In this document: piece by piece, positions 48,035 to 59,452 of the stretch
Layout of the letters: the number at the start of each line of letters is the position of its first letter
How positions within the stretch are numbered: position 1 is the first letter of the stretch
Assembly: GCA_015680905.1 (NCBI GenBank)
Contig: JADFTS010000011.1
Coordinates: 1-64,000 of the forward strand
Source: Coptis chinensis
Taxonomy: Eukaryota > Streptophyta > Magnoliopsida > Ranunculales > Ranunculaceae
Direction: 5' to 3'
DNA: 64,000 nt
Notes under the pieces: model-generated
What the model saw: the letters and a program-made list of their open reading frames with translations, nothing else
The model's database searches: none
Told to the model about the DNA's origin: nothing
Position numbers and translations under genes: made by a program

Positions 48035-50407
48035 TCATGCCTTATATTGCCATTCCCTACGGCACATGGGGCAATGTGCTTGAGAAGTCTGTGAATTGAC
48101 CCACTTCAAGATGCAATGAAGATGGAATGCATGGTTGCAAGCACCCCAAACTGCAAAACAATAAGATGATTCTTCAAAACACTAGTATACCTTCATGATA
48201 GAATTTTTTATTCTTTTTTGTTTCTCTTTCTAAACTGTTACTTTTTTATAGTATTTTTTACTCTTCCTTGGATAATATCGAATTGAGAAGAAACACACCA
48301 AAAATGATTATACATCTCATATAGCCCATCAAATTAACATAATCCAAACAATTGGAAGAATACACACATAGACAAAACCTTACTGACCATGATATCCAGT
48401 TTACAAATATTGTGTCTCCTATTTAAAGTCTTCTAAACATGAAAAACTACATGACCATATCATAAAATTTTGCTGATGTTCTGGTTGAAAAATATAACCA
48501 CGTAGAGCTACTCATATTGGTCCAAAGGATTCATATGATAACCTACAGTTAAGACCACAAAAACTCAATATATTTGTTGACCACTTAAAAACCTTACAAA
48601 TGTGTCTTTCATCCATTCACTGACTTGTAAAGAGGATGTCATACAAACTTCAATATTCAACTATAATTCTAAATAAGAAAATGTTCCGCACTTTCTATTG
48701 ACTATTTCACATTTTCACGTCTATCCCTGCTCACCTACCAAACAAACATTCCTGAGCATGTGATACAACAAAAGTCTAACATAATCTCTTCACTACAACA
48801 AGAATCAAGGAAATACATGAAGCATCTATCTGGAAGATAAAAGGAGCTACAATAACTTACTAAGTGGACAATCATCCCCAGGTAGTTGGCAATCAGGACA
48901 ACAACCATCAAATGCCATTCTACAAATTCCACATGTCTCATCTTGGGCATCCCATGTCCAGGAAGCTACAAAGATGCCATCTACAAACAAACAAACAAAT
49001 AAACAAAAGAAAGATGAAAGAAATGCCTCCCTCAGGGATCCTATCTATAAACTTTGACTCGAAGTATTACAAAATCTGTGATTGAAATGAATTATATATT
49101 CATATAAATGTAATATATACAAGGAGAAGAGAACATACTCTGTTCGAAGTCCCGCAACATTTTGCAACGTGATATGTTAACGGAAAATGACAAAGAACAT
49201 GAATGTATATAGACAAATAAAATGAAGAATAAAAAGAAAATCTTCTCAGCTTTGCTCCACCAACATCTATCATTGTATAGTTAACATCAATGATTTTTTT
49301 GTCCTAGTTAATTACATCAATTATAAGCTCTACTACATGAACAATATGTTAAGGAGTCTTTAGTTAAGGTGTGTGCTATCTACACAAATTTCAGCTTCAG
49401 TTGCACATATTCAAGTTTTTGCTACCAAACAACTACAAAATATAACATGGAAAAAAAAAAAAAACAAGATAAGGCAAGACTAGAATAGATTTTCATGTAC
49501 TTTAGCAAGACCAATACAAAAGATGAAATGCTTCTAAACACCCGATGGATCAAGTAGAGGCTAACAACTAAGGCTATTGGGGACCGATCAAAAATTATAA
49601 TGGAGATGGAAGCTAACATATAGAGGGCACTTTAAATCTAGGTATGTGATATTACGAGGACTCAAAGCAATTGAAGCAAGCATACATGGATGCATAAAAC
49701 TGAACCTGAAAAAGGTTAAGGTAGCATTTGACTCTCTTAGATCAGTCCAGATACTAAATGACAACAAAAGTTCACCGAGGTATCGTAGGGTTCCTATATG
49801 CCTCCATCAAGAACACTACCCCTTGGTATGAGAAATCGATATCATCCACACCTTCAGAGAGTGTAATAGAGCTTCAATCCATTTTCTTTTTTAGTCATAT
49901 TTAAATGAAAGTGTTCCCAAAACAAATAAACAAATAAATACTCAAGCTAGATAAATCATGTCATACTCATACAGAATTATAACAGAATATAGCTACTATA
50001 TAGTTCCCAAAATTTAAGCTCATAAGCACTTAGGAGCAAAATGCCTTTAACCACTCATTGGTATTCGTCTAATAAAGTCCCAGTAAAAAGAATATAAAGC
50101 ATTCTCGAGACACAAATTTATATCATGAGTACTATATATTTGGTTGATAGGTGGTTAAGATAATGTTTGCGAGCAAACATCATTAAATAGTTGAATAATT
50201 TACGAGGAAATGAGGAAGCATGCTAGTTGGAATATGGCTAATTTATTTAAACGGCGTAGGGAACTGCGATAAAAAAGTTCAATCGTAAAGTGTCCTTATT
50301 TACCAACATAGAAGCGTGATCTTTAGGTGCAAAATTTAAAACAAGAGATCCTACAATACATATGGTTAAAATGATGAAAAAAGGATACGCAATATTTTAA
50401 CCTTCAT
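48035..50407 (-). CDS. APC11: Anaphase-promoting complex subunit 11 (RING-H2), copy 1
   Basis: APC11 is the catalytic RING subunit of the APC/C ubiquitin ligase and recruits E2 enzymes in mitosis. The last exon (48150-48035, TGA stop) encodes WGACNHAFHLHCILKW and AHCPMCRREWQYKA with the RING His/Cys ligands. The middle exon (48965-48861, donor GTAAGT) encodes DETCGICRMAFDGCCPDC and LPGDDCPL. The first exon (50407-50389) encodes MKVKIL, ending at GTATCCTTTT. All zinc ligands seen in exons 2-3 are present and the two join in phase. The expected R-W-H-A-V-A stretch is the problem. It would lie at 48966-48983 (TGGCATCTTTGTAG), where one extra base breaks the frame. Using the TAG just before 48965 as acceptor restores the frame but drops these residues. 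An intron of ~1.4 kb holds an antisense RNase H relic. Family length is about 84 residues, so this copy is near full length. Confidence 0.75.
49640..49905 (+). pseudogene. RNase H-like (RVT_3-type) relic in APC11 copy 1 intron, antisense
   Basis: The translation contains LKAIEASIHGCIKLNLKKVK, then a D-S-L-R-S-V segment and, after a stop at 49829, TFRECNRAS. These resemble the C-terminal half of RVT_3-type RNase H domains of plant non-LTR elements, with the VxxDSxxxV and REANR motifs. Key catalytic residues beyond the DS motif are not visible. The matching right-arm copy is at 52670-52945. Confidence 0.55.
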
Positions 50408-50665
50408 TCCTTCCTCCCCCGCAAATACCAAATACAAAACATTAATAAAAAAAAAATCATTAAGAATTCAATAGTGAGAAATTAACGAGAAAAAAAAATG
50501 GACCGGATTAGAATAAATCCATGTCGGATCGCCCACGTGAGAAGGTTAATTATTGTATGTAATTTACCTTCCCAAAAGATATTTTGAGTAGTAAAAAAAG
50601 ACCCAAAATATTGATATATTAATTTCCTAGATTGATCGGGGTTAGGTTTTGGACATGGTTTTATG

Positions 50666-50829
50666 CTAGATTACATGGACACGCCATATTTTGAAAAAAA
50701 TCCATGTCGGATACGTATCCTCGTGTCCGTGTCGGACACATATTGCATGTAATTTACCTCGAATTTTGATATTTTGCCGTGTTCGACAATTCGTATCCGT
50801 GTCCGATACGGCGTGTCAATGTAACCTAG
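50666..50829. mobile_element. hAT-type MITE copy B (164 bp), left arm only
   Basis: The TIRs are CTAGATTACATGGACACGCC and its near-complement ending at 50829. The perfect 8-bp duplication GTTTTATG flanks it (50658-50665 and 50830-50837). The corresponding right-arm site (51984-51991) has a single GTTTTATG and no insert. It sits ~260 bp upstream of the APC11 copy 1 start codon. Confidence 0.93.
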
Positions 50830-51144
50830 GTTTTATGACTAAAAAAGACCCAAAATATCGATATATTAATTTCCTAGTTTCCGATATTTACATGATTGAT
50901 ATAATCGACTTATGTTTTTGCTGGACCGGCCCACATATTTGATGGGTCCATTATTGAGCCCAATCAAGCCACCAAAAATACAACTTCCGCGGTAAGATTA
51001 ACATATTCTCTTAATTAACGTGTTTTTAATTATAATGATATCCTTATTTGTTTCTGTATAATTATAAAGTTTTACTATAGTTGTTCAGTTGTTCTCCTCT
51101 TGGTTAACAAAATTTGTGAACAAACAAAAGTTTGTACGTTCTTA

Positions 51145-51658
51145 CTCATATAGGATAGTTAAAACTGAGTTTGTATGTTCTTACTCATATAGGATAGTTA
51201 AAACAAAAGTTTGTATGTTCAGTGTTGCTTTGTTGCTCAAAAGAGTTTTGTCAATGTAACATCTCACCAGTTGTAGCTGTTCACATTTTCTTCGTTGATT
51301 CCTCTCCTCTCAACTTCTAGACAATAGCTATGGTTTCTGCCCCTCAAGATTTTCAATTGATGTGGAGAGGTAGGTTTCCCTGATTCCCTTAATCAAACCA
51401 CCAGTAGTCTATAGTGGAAATAGATTGGATCAGAATGGGAAGAGTTTATCCAACCCAGGGAATTGGATAGGACTATTAATGATGGTCCTATAATGATAGA
51501 TACCTAAATTGATACACACTAACTAAGAGCTCTAACATCTCATTAGAATTAACATAACAAGGCACCTAAACATACAAAAACTTGTTGAAAGTAAAAGTGT
51601 TTTGTAGTTATCAACAAATATAATACAAAAGTTTGTTGTTCAGTTGTTCTTACTCATA
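51145..51658. other. Spacer of the inverted duplication
   Basis: The 514-bp spacer starts with two direct copies of TTTGTATGTTCTTACTCATA-like sequence (51130-51220). It then holds a third copy of the outer arm segment (51221-51628) and returns to the arm edge at 51659. Confidence 0.85.
51221..51628 (+). repeat. Triplicated segment, copy 2 (in the palindrome spacer)
   Basis: This is a direct copy of 47115-47522, starting AGTGTTGCTTTGTTGCTCAA. Small differences, such as an inserted ATAGG-type block near 51469 and a deletion near 51520, show it is not a recent perfect copy. Confidence 0.9.
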
Positions 51659-52183
51659 TAAGAACATACAAACTTTTGTTTGTTCACAAATTTTGTTAAC
51701 CAAGAGGAGAACTTTTGTTAACCAAGAGGAGAACTGAACAACTATAATAAAACTTTATAATTATAGAGAAACAAATAAGGATATCATTGTAACTAAAAAC
51801 ACGATAATTAATAGAATATGTTAATCTTACCGCGGAAGTCGTATTTTTGGTGGCTTGTTTGGCCTAATAATGGACCCATCAAATATGTGAGCCGGTCCAG
51901 CAAAAACATAAGTTGATTATATCAATCATGTAAATATCATAAATTAGGAAATTAATATATCGATATTTTGGGTCTTTTTCAGCCATAAAACCATGTCCAA
52001 AACCTAACCCGATCGATCGCGCCAGGTTTACTACTCAAAATATCTTTTGGGCGGCAATTAGCCTTCTCACCTAACAATCACGCTATTCTAGTCCCGGTGA
52101 TTTTTTTCTCTCGTTAATTTCTCACTCTTTAATTCTTAACGAGTTTTATTAATGTTTTGTATTTGGTATTTGCAGGGGAAGGA

Positions 52184-54560
52184 ATGAAGGTTAAAATATT
52201 GCGTATCCTTTTTTCAGTCATTTTAACCATGTATTGTAGGATCTCTTGTTTTAAATTTTGCACGAAAGACTGCTGCTCTATGTTGGTAAATAAGGAGACT
52301 TAAGATTGAACTTTTTATAAGCAGTTCCCTCCTTTGTTTGAATAAATTCGCCATATTCCGACTAGCATTCTTCCTCATTTCCTCGTAAATTATTTAACTA
52401 TTGAATGATGTTTGCTCGCAAACATTATCCAAACCACCTATCAACCAAATATATAGTACTCATGATATAAATTTGTGTCTCGAGAATGCTTTATATTCTT
52501 TTTACTTAGATTTTATTAGACGAATACCAATGAGTGGTTAAAGGCATTTTGCTCCTAAGTGCTTATGAGCTTAAATTTTGGGAACTATATAGTAGTTATA
52601 TTCTGTTATAATTCTGTATGAGTATGACATGATTTATCTGGCTTGAGTATTTATTTGTTTATTTGTTTTGGGAACACTTTCATTTAAATATGACAAAAAA
52701 AGAAAATGGATTGAAGCTCTATTACATTCTCTGAAGGTGTGGATGATATCGATTTCTCCTACCAAGAGATAGTGTTCTTGATGGAGGCATATAGGAACCC
52801 TGCGATACCTCGGTAGATTTTTGTTCTCATTTAGTATCTGGACTGATCTAAGAGAGTCAGATGCTACCTTAACCTTTTTCAGGTTCAGTTTTATGCATCC
52901 ATGTATGCTTGCTTCAATGGCTTTGAGTTCTTGTAATATCACATACCTAGATTTAAAGTGCCCTCTATATGCTAGCTTCCCTCTCCACTAAAATTTTTGA
53001 TCGGTCTCCCATAGCCTTAGTTGTTAGCCTCTACTGATCCATCGGTGTTTAGATCCACTTCATCTTGTATTGATCTTGCTGAAGTACATGAAAATCTATT
53101 CTAGTCTTGCCTTATCTTATTTCAGTTTTTTTTCCATGTTATATTTTGTGGTTGTTTGGTAGCAAAAACTTGAAAATATGCACCTGAAGTTGAAACTTGT
53201 GTAGATAGCACACACCTTAACTAAAGACTCCTTAACATATTGTTCATGTAGTAGAGCTTATAATTGATGTAATTAACTAGGACAAAAAAATCATTGATGT
53301 AACTATACAATGATAGATGTTGGTGGAGCAAAGATGAGAAGATTTTCTTTTTATTTTTCCTTTTATTTGTCTATATACATTCATGTTCTTTGCAGTTTTC
53401 CGTTCACATATCACTGCAGCAAAATGTTGCGGGACTTCGAACAGAGTTTGTTCTCTTCTCCTTGTATATATTACATTTATATGAATATATAATTCATTTC
53501 AATCACAGATTTTGTAATACTTGGAGTCAAAGTTTATAGATAGGATCCCCCTGAGGGAGGCATTTCTTTCATCTTTCTTTTGTTTGTTTGTTTGTAAATG
53601 GCATGTTGTAGCTTCCTGGACATGGGATGCCCAAGATGAGATGTGGAATTTGTAGAATGGCATTTGATGGTTGTTGTCCTGACTGCAATCCACTTAGTAA
53701 GTTATTGTAGCTCCCTTTATCTTCCAGATAGATGCTTCATGTATTCCTTGATTCTCGTTGCAGTGAAGAGATTGTGTAACATGTTATTATGTTAGACTGT
53801 CTTGTTGTATCACATGCTCAGGAATGTTTGTTTGGTAGTTGAGCAGGGATAGACTTGAAAATATGAAATAGTTCATAGAAAGTGGGGAACATTTTCTTAT
53901 TTAGAATTACAGTTGAATCTTGAAGTTTGTATGACATCCTCCTTACAAGTCCGTGAATGGATGAAGACACATTTGTAAGGTTTTTAAGTGGTCAGCAAAT
54001 ATATTGAGTTTTTGTGGTCTTAACTGTAGGTTATCATATAAATCCTTTATTTCTTCTGGTAGTTAGACCAATATGAGCAGCTCTACGTGGTTATATTTTT
54101 CAACCAGAACATCAGCAAATTTTTATGATATGGTCATGTGGTTTTTCATGTTTAGAAGACTTTAAATAGGAGATGCAATGTTTGTAAACTGGATATCATG
54201 GTCAGGAAGGTTTTGTCTATGTGTGTATTCTTCCAATTGTTTGGATTATGTTAATTTGATGGGCTATATGGGATGTATAATCATTTTTGGTGTGTTTCTT
54301 CTCAATTCGATATTATCCAAGGAAGAGAAAAAAATACTATAAAAAAAGAAAGAGTAACAGCTTAGAAAGAGAAACAAAAAAGAATAAAAAATTCTATCAT
54401 GAAGGTATACTAGTGTTATGAAGAATCATCTTATTGTTTTGCAGTTTGGGGTGCTTGCAACCATGCATTCCATCTTCATTGCATTTTGAAGTGGGGCAAT
54501 TCACAGACTTCTCAAGCACATTGCCCCATGTGCCGTAGGGAATGGCAATTTAAGGCATGA
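52184..54560 (+). pseudogene. APC11: APC11 copy 2, broken
   Basis: The exon layout equals copy 1: exon 1 52184-52202, middle exon ~53599-53696, last exon 54445-54560 after a GCAG acceptor. Here the W-H-V-V-A-S-W stretch reads through correctly (from 53599). However, two bases are missing just after GATGAG (53640), which shifts the frame into a TAG. A further 18-bp deletion near 53685 removes the LPGDD segment and one zinc-binding Cys. The last exon has Val to Gly in the LKWVN motif. The 5' leader retains a TTTGCAG acceptor that copy 1 has changed to TTTGCGG. Combined damage makes a functional RING unlikely. Confidence 0.85.
52670..52945 (-). pseudogene. RNase H-like relic in APC11 copy 2 intron, antisense
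   Basis: This is the same relic as at 49640-49905. Here the frame stays open through EIDIIHTFRECNRAS, because GGA replaces the TGA seen in the left arm. It was therefore present before the inverted duplication. Confidence 0.55.
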
Positions 54561-55070
54561 AAAAGAATCAAGTCCTTAATCTAGTGCTTTAGGTTGGAAT
54601 ATATTCGTCAAGTTACTGAGCTGCGGAATTCTGAGTGGCATTGGTGATAATCATTTCATACCCATATTTTTGTTTGTATAGTAACTTTGTAGATTTTGGA
54701 TATCATGGAGAACATTATTTTATGATATTAACTTTTGATGAGTAGATGGTAGTAATGATGATGAATGTATCTCGACCTTTTAAGACTTATACAAGTGTTT
54801 ACATCTTTTTCTATATGTTTCCGAATTTTGTCATATTTCTTTGTTGGAAAATGAACAATTTCATGTGATATTTTTTTTATTAGTAGAACTTATCTAATGC
54901 AATACTATACTTCAAGCTGTTAACCGGGATATTTGTTCACCATCTAGTGTGCATAGTTACTTTGTACAATTCTTGTCCATATTAATGGCCTTCACTTGCT
55001 CTCTTCCATTTTAATGAGCATATCGTTCATCTATCAAAAATTATGTCTACCACTTGTGGGCCTTGAAGAT

Positions 55071-55476
55071 TGTATTATATTTGTTGATAACTACAAAACA
55101 CTTTTACATTCGACAAGTTTTTGTATGTTTAGGTGCCTTGTTATGTTAATTATAATGGGATGTTAGAGCTCTTAGTTAGAGTGTGTGTATCAATTTAGGT
55201 ATCTATCATTATAGGACCATCATTAATGGTCCAATTCCCTGGGTTGGATAAACTCTTCCCATTCTGATCCAATCTATTTGCACTATAAACTACTGGTGGT
55301 TTGATTAAGGGAATCAGGGAAATCTACCTCTCCATATCAATTGAAAATCTGGAGGGGCAGAAACCATAGCTACTGTCAAGAAGTTAAGAGGAGAGGAAGC
55401 AATGAAGAACATGTGAACAACTACAACTGGTGAGATGTTACATTGACAAAACTCTTCTGAGAAACATAGCAACACT
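55071..55476 (-). repeat. Triplicated segment, copy 3 (outer right arm)
   Basis: This is the reverse complement of 47115-47522, as expected for the matching part of the right arm. Confidence 0.9.
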
Positions 55477-55810
55477 ATCATTGCAACAGAGGGTTCTGCC
55501 CAGTTGTACTTGCTTGTGGAAAGATCTATTATGCTGAAAAGATGGCTTTTGCATTGCCATTTAAACTTGAAAGTTCCACAACAGTATTTTAGAGGGTAGT
55601 AGTTGTATATCTTGCATGGCTAAATGCTCTATTGCCTTTCTAGATGCACAAATGCAGTCATATTCATCTTGTTTAGGGTTATTAATTCATGAGAGTTTGT
55701 ATATATCTCTTGCAATCAGGCTTTTACTGCATGAAGAAATACATCTTCTTTGCTGCCTTTGGGAATCACTAGACCTAAGTACCTAACTCACTGTATATGT
55801 CAAATGTCAT

Positions 55811-56720
55811 GTAGGAGTAGTAACTCTTGATGAAACCATCTTATCAAATCCACGCCATACCTACATCACACTTCGCCACCTCCGTGTCATGGTTTTCTCC
55901 CACGAGGATCGCCATCATCACTTGCAACATGTTCTCCCACTTGTCAAAGATGCCCTCAAATTTTGTGCAGATCACCCTGGATTCAATTGATTGCCTTTGT
56001 TACACCATAGGACCTAGCATGGGTGCTCCCTCCGTGTTTCGCTATCGTTGTCCGCATTCTTTCCCAATTGTGGAAAAAAAAGCCTATTGTTGGTGTTAAC
56101 CAACTGTGTTGCTCACATTGAGATGGGGAGAATTGTCACCGGTGCCGATGATCCTATTGTTTTGTATGTTAGTGGTGGGAATACGAAAGTGATTGCTTAT
56201 AGTGAGGGACGACATCGCATCTTTGGTGAAACAATTGATATTGTAGTTGGGAACCGTTTGGATCAGTTTGCTAAGGTTCCGACACTCTCCAATGATCCCA
56301 GCCCAGTTTACAACATTGAGCAGCTTTGCAAAGAAAGGTGATCGGTTCTTGGATATCCCATATCTTTGTCAAAGGAATGGATGTTTCATTCAGTGGGATG
56401 TTGAGCTATATTGAGGCCACTACTTGTGGAAAAACTGAAAAATAATGAATGCACCCCAGATGCTTGTGGAAATTACAGAAGCGTGCCACCGACGACCGCG
56501 ACAAGAAAGATATTCTTATTGTTGGTGGTGTTGGATGCAATGAACGGTTGCAAGAGATGATGAGAATAATGTGCTCTAAAAGGGAGGGAGGTTGTTTTCC
56601 AACGACGACACGATATTGTGTTGACAATGGTGCCATGATTGCATATACTTGTCTCTTTGGCTTATGTGAATGGCATGGTGACCGATAGACGAAAGTATAA
56701 GTTCCGTCATGTTTCAAGTT
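55811..56720 (+). pseudogene. KAE1: Kae1/OSGEP (tRNA threonylcarbamoyladenosine synthesis) pseudogene
   Basis: Kae1 (OSGEP) is the catalytic subunit of the KEOPS complex, which makes t6A in tRNA. The remnant starts abruptly at GTAGGAGTAGTAACTCTTGA (V-G-V-V-T-L-D), so about 17 N-terminal residues are missing, exactly at the edge of the inverted duplication. Recognisable blocks in shifting frames include [110 protein letters not shown] and NGAMIAYT. At least six frame changes and stops are visible (for example near 55985, 56095, 56338 and 56408). No introns interrupt the match, consistent with a processed copy, although intron content of the parent was not checked. Confidence 0.88.
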
Positions 56721-56780
56721 CGAGGAGCGGTTAAAAGAGTTTGACAGATCAAAGAAACACATGAATAATTCCATCGAGAC

Positions 56781-57320
56781 TTGGAAGTTCTCGGGGCTTG
56801 GAAGTTACCGATCAAACTAAGGAGGGCTCCACGATCCTTGAATGCTAATGGGTGGCACCTTCCAAAGCACCATGATAAAAGTGAATGCCGATGGTTGTTC
56901 ACGAGGAAATCCCGAAATTCAGGTTTGGGACACGCTTCTTCGAGACAGATCGTAAGGTTATTGGCGATATATAGGAGGCCCGGGTATTGCCACAAACTTT
57001 ATAGCGGAGAGTTTCAGCGATAGTGGAGGGCATCTTAAAAGCGGTAGAACTGGGATGGAAACTTATCCGGTGGAACTGACTTTCTTCAAGGGCAGTAAAA
57101 TCTTTTCGAAATGATCAAGTACATTAGCAAATTCGTGCAGCTTGGGACAAAGTGAAAGGGCTAGCGGATGGATCATTGTGACTAACACTTGGCCTCGAGG
57201 CTAATTTTGACATTTGCTCCAAAGAAACAGCTCACTTGGCAAAAGGAGAGAAGAAGTGGTGGGATGGTAGGCCGACATTCTTGCATAGAATTGAGGATAC
57301 TGAACACCACGCACTATAGA
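56781..57320 (+). pseudogene. RNase H-like (RVT_3-type) relic
   Basis: Across frames one can read VKVNADGCSRGNPEI, IGGPGIATNFIAE, GILKAVELGWK-like sequence and FDICSKETAHLAKGE. These are the ordered motifs of the plant RVT_3-type RNase H domain found at the end of non-LTR retrotransposons. Frame changes occur near 56950, 57050 and 57130. A typical trailing segment with PTFLHRIEDTEHHAL follows to 57320. Confidence 0.6.
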
Positions 57321-59079
57321 TTTGTAAACCGAGCTATGAGATAGTGATTTACTATCAATCCTATCCATTCTTTATACTTGAAAAAACTTTTTATTAATAC
57401 AATTACCCTTAGCAAAAAAAATGGGATGGTTGCACCACTAGAAGATTCTACATTCACACGAGATTCCGTACTAACGGCGTGCAAGCGATATGGAGAGAGA
57501 AAAGTGCAGTAGATACAAATGGTCAAGAGAAAGACGTTTTTAAGCCAACTAAGGAGTCTTGAGAACCACTTGATGCAACAGATTTGCGGCATGCCAGGGA
57601 GTTTCGGTTTTCAAGCGTTAATTTGTGCACATGTTTCTACATCTCTTGATGGCTGTATAATTCATTTGACAGTTGGAGGATAGTATCTTGTGAGCTTGTC
57701 ACTTTAGAAAATGCTTAAACTTTGATCTAGTGGTTGTATTACTGTAATTTATCTTGCTAGTAAACATTGCTAAATGGAAGGTTATGATCTTATTTGGCAT
57801 AGGGTTTAGGTGTAAGTCCGTTGTGGCGTAATCATCGTGATAATACATTGGACGCCTCTAGTATTTTGTATTTGTGTTTTATTTTCTCTAGCTTCTATTC
57901 TACAACTTTTTTCTCTTTAGGACATCATCGTACTTCTCTTTTGCTGTACATATATTATACCGACATGTATGCCCGAAGTGATCGTTTGTGTTAGGATTAA
58001 CATGGTATATTAGTGAGTAGGCGTAATGAAGATTAGATTGTAAAACAATACCTTGAATGTTTGAAAGGTGTAACGGTATATGTTCATCAACTATACGTCA
58101 TATCACATCTACTCCTTTTCCATCTTCTCATGTCACTCTCTCTCTCTATTCAATTTTGCCGAATAAAAAAGTCCTAGTTTGAAATAAAGTTCAAACAGAC
58201 TCCCTAGTTTTAGTCCGTTCAAGGCCAGAAAACTATTAAAGTATGCTAAAAGTAAGAAAACTTGAATGTTCAAAATCCATAAGATAAAGAAATAGCGCAA
58301 TATACTTCATAGCAGTCTAGCATCTACAGATATTATCGCGCACATATGTAAGTTTGTTTGAGCGACAATAAGAGAAACAAAGGCACCAAAAGTTCAAAGT
58401 CAAACAAACAAAAGTTCAAAGTCCAAATAACTAACAAATATACCAATGTCAATGAATCCATGCAATACTAAGCATATAGTTAAACTGTTTCAACATGCTC
58501 TCACTACTCTTGTTTGAACTAGCAATATTAGCATCGAAATGACAAAATGAAATCAACAACCAAATGAAATAAACTAGCAATCGAAATAAATGTAAACAAA
58601 ATGAGCTCAAACTACAATAACTCAATCGAACAATGAAATGAAATATGTATGTTACCTACACAAATGAATAATATCAATCAACACCTAACAACTCAAATCT
58701 CCTCGAATTTGATGAAGAAAACAGACCGATCTGCTCGAAATTCAATTTGATCTACATAAAAACGTTAGAAATTAGTAATTATCACCATTGAAATCCCTAA
58801 TTATCAATTTATCACCATTGAAATCCCAAATGATCAAATCTAAAATCCCTAATTTTCACTCGCCTCGTTTTTGCTTGGTTTCTGAGAAATGAGTTTTCTC
58901 TCTCCACAAAATAGAAATGCGTTTTCTCAATTTTATGTGAGGAGTAAAGAGTGAAAAGGGGGAAAAAGAAACTCGATTTTATAGGTTTTTCCTCGATTTT
59001 TTGGTCTCAAGAGTTTGGAAACCAGGGGAGTGATTTGTGCTTGTGCTTTCTTTTTTTGGTTTCACTTGCGGCACGCTAT
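57321..59079. other. Non-coding stretch
   Basis: I see no gene. The part from about 58300 to 59079 may be the body of a CACTA-type element whose right end is at 59228, but no left end was recognised. Confidence 0.4.
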
Positions 59080-59228
59080 TTTTTTTTATTTGGTAAAAGT
59101 TGAAATAGCGGGCAGGTTACGTGCGCTACTGTTTCAATTGCGAGCAGGTTAGGTTCGCTACTATTGCTAGTTGAAATAGCATTCCCATGAGGTAGGCTAT
59201 CTTATTGTTGCTACTTTTTGTTGTAGTG
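59080..59228 (-). mobile_element. CACTA-type transposon terminus
   Basis: The plus strand ends ...CTACTTTTTGTTGTAGTG at 59228, so the minus strand begins CACTACAACAAAAAGTAG, the typical start of plant CACTA (En/Spm) elements. Subterminal repeats of AGCAGGTTAGGTTCGCTACT and GGCAGGTTACGTGCGCTACT lie at 59110-59165, another CACTA hallmark. The opposite end was not found. Confidence 0.6.
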
Positions 59229-59452
59229 TGAGAAACCTCAATTTATAATTTATATGGTTATCAAATACAATATTCTAACTTCACACATTCTCTCAAAGGG
59301 AACACATCAGTGCTTGAACATAACCATGATAGATACAGGTAAGTATTCTAACACAACAGCGTCCACATTAGTTTGTTTCGTTCTTGTGATTTGTGACATA
59401 CGGTCTGCTTTTCTCAATAAGAAATCATGTTTACCATGTCGTCTGTTTTCAG

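Larger units (their letters stand above)
46795..51144 (+). repeat. Left arm of a ~9 kb inverted duplication
   Basis: The arm matches the reverse complement of 51659-55811 along its whole length with roughly a few percent divergence plus indels. Outer edges are CATGACATTTGACATATAC (46795) and its complement ending at 55811. The inner edge is at about 51144 (TTTGTACGTTCTTA). It holds APC11 copy 1 on the minus strand. It is longer than the right arm mainly by one MITE and its target duplication (172 bp). Confidence 0.93.
51659..55811 (-). repeat. Right arm of the inverted duplication
   Basis: This is the reverse-complement partner of 46795-51144. It contains the broken APC11 copy 2 on the plus strand and lacks the MITE found in the left arm. 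A local direct duplication of about 29 bp (TTTTGTTAACCAAGAGGAGA) is present at 51693-51735. The arm ends exactly where the Kae1 pseudogene begins. Confidence 0.93.

Noticed and set aside
48789-48802. CACTACAACAAGAA as a CACTA transposon end in the APC11 intron
   Set aside because: The other arm has a diverged version (TTCTCGTTGCAGTG) with no boundary, subterminal repeats or target duplication; chance match.
56781-57023. 80-codon plus-strand ORF after the Kae1 pseudogene as a separate gene
   Set aside because: The RNase H motifs are in another frame; this ORF is a shadow of that relic.
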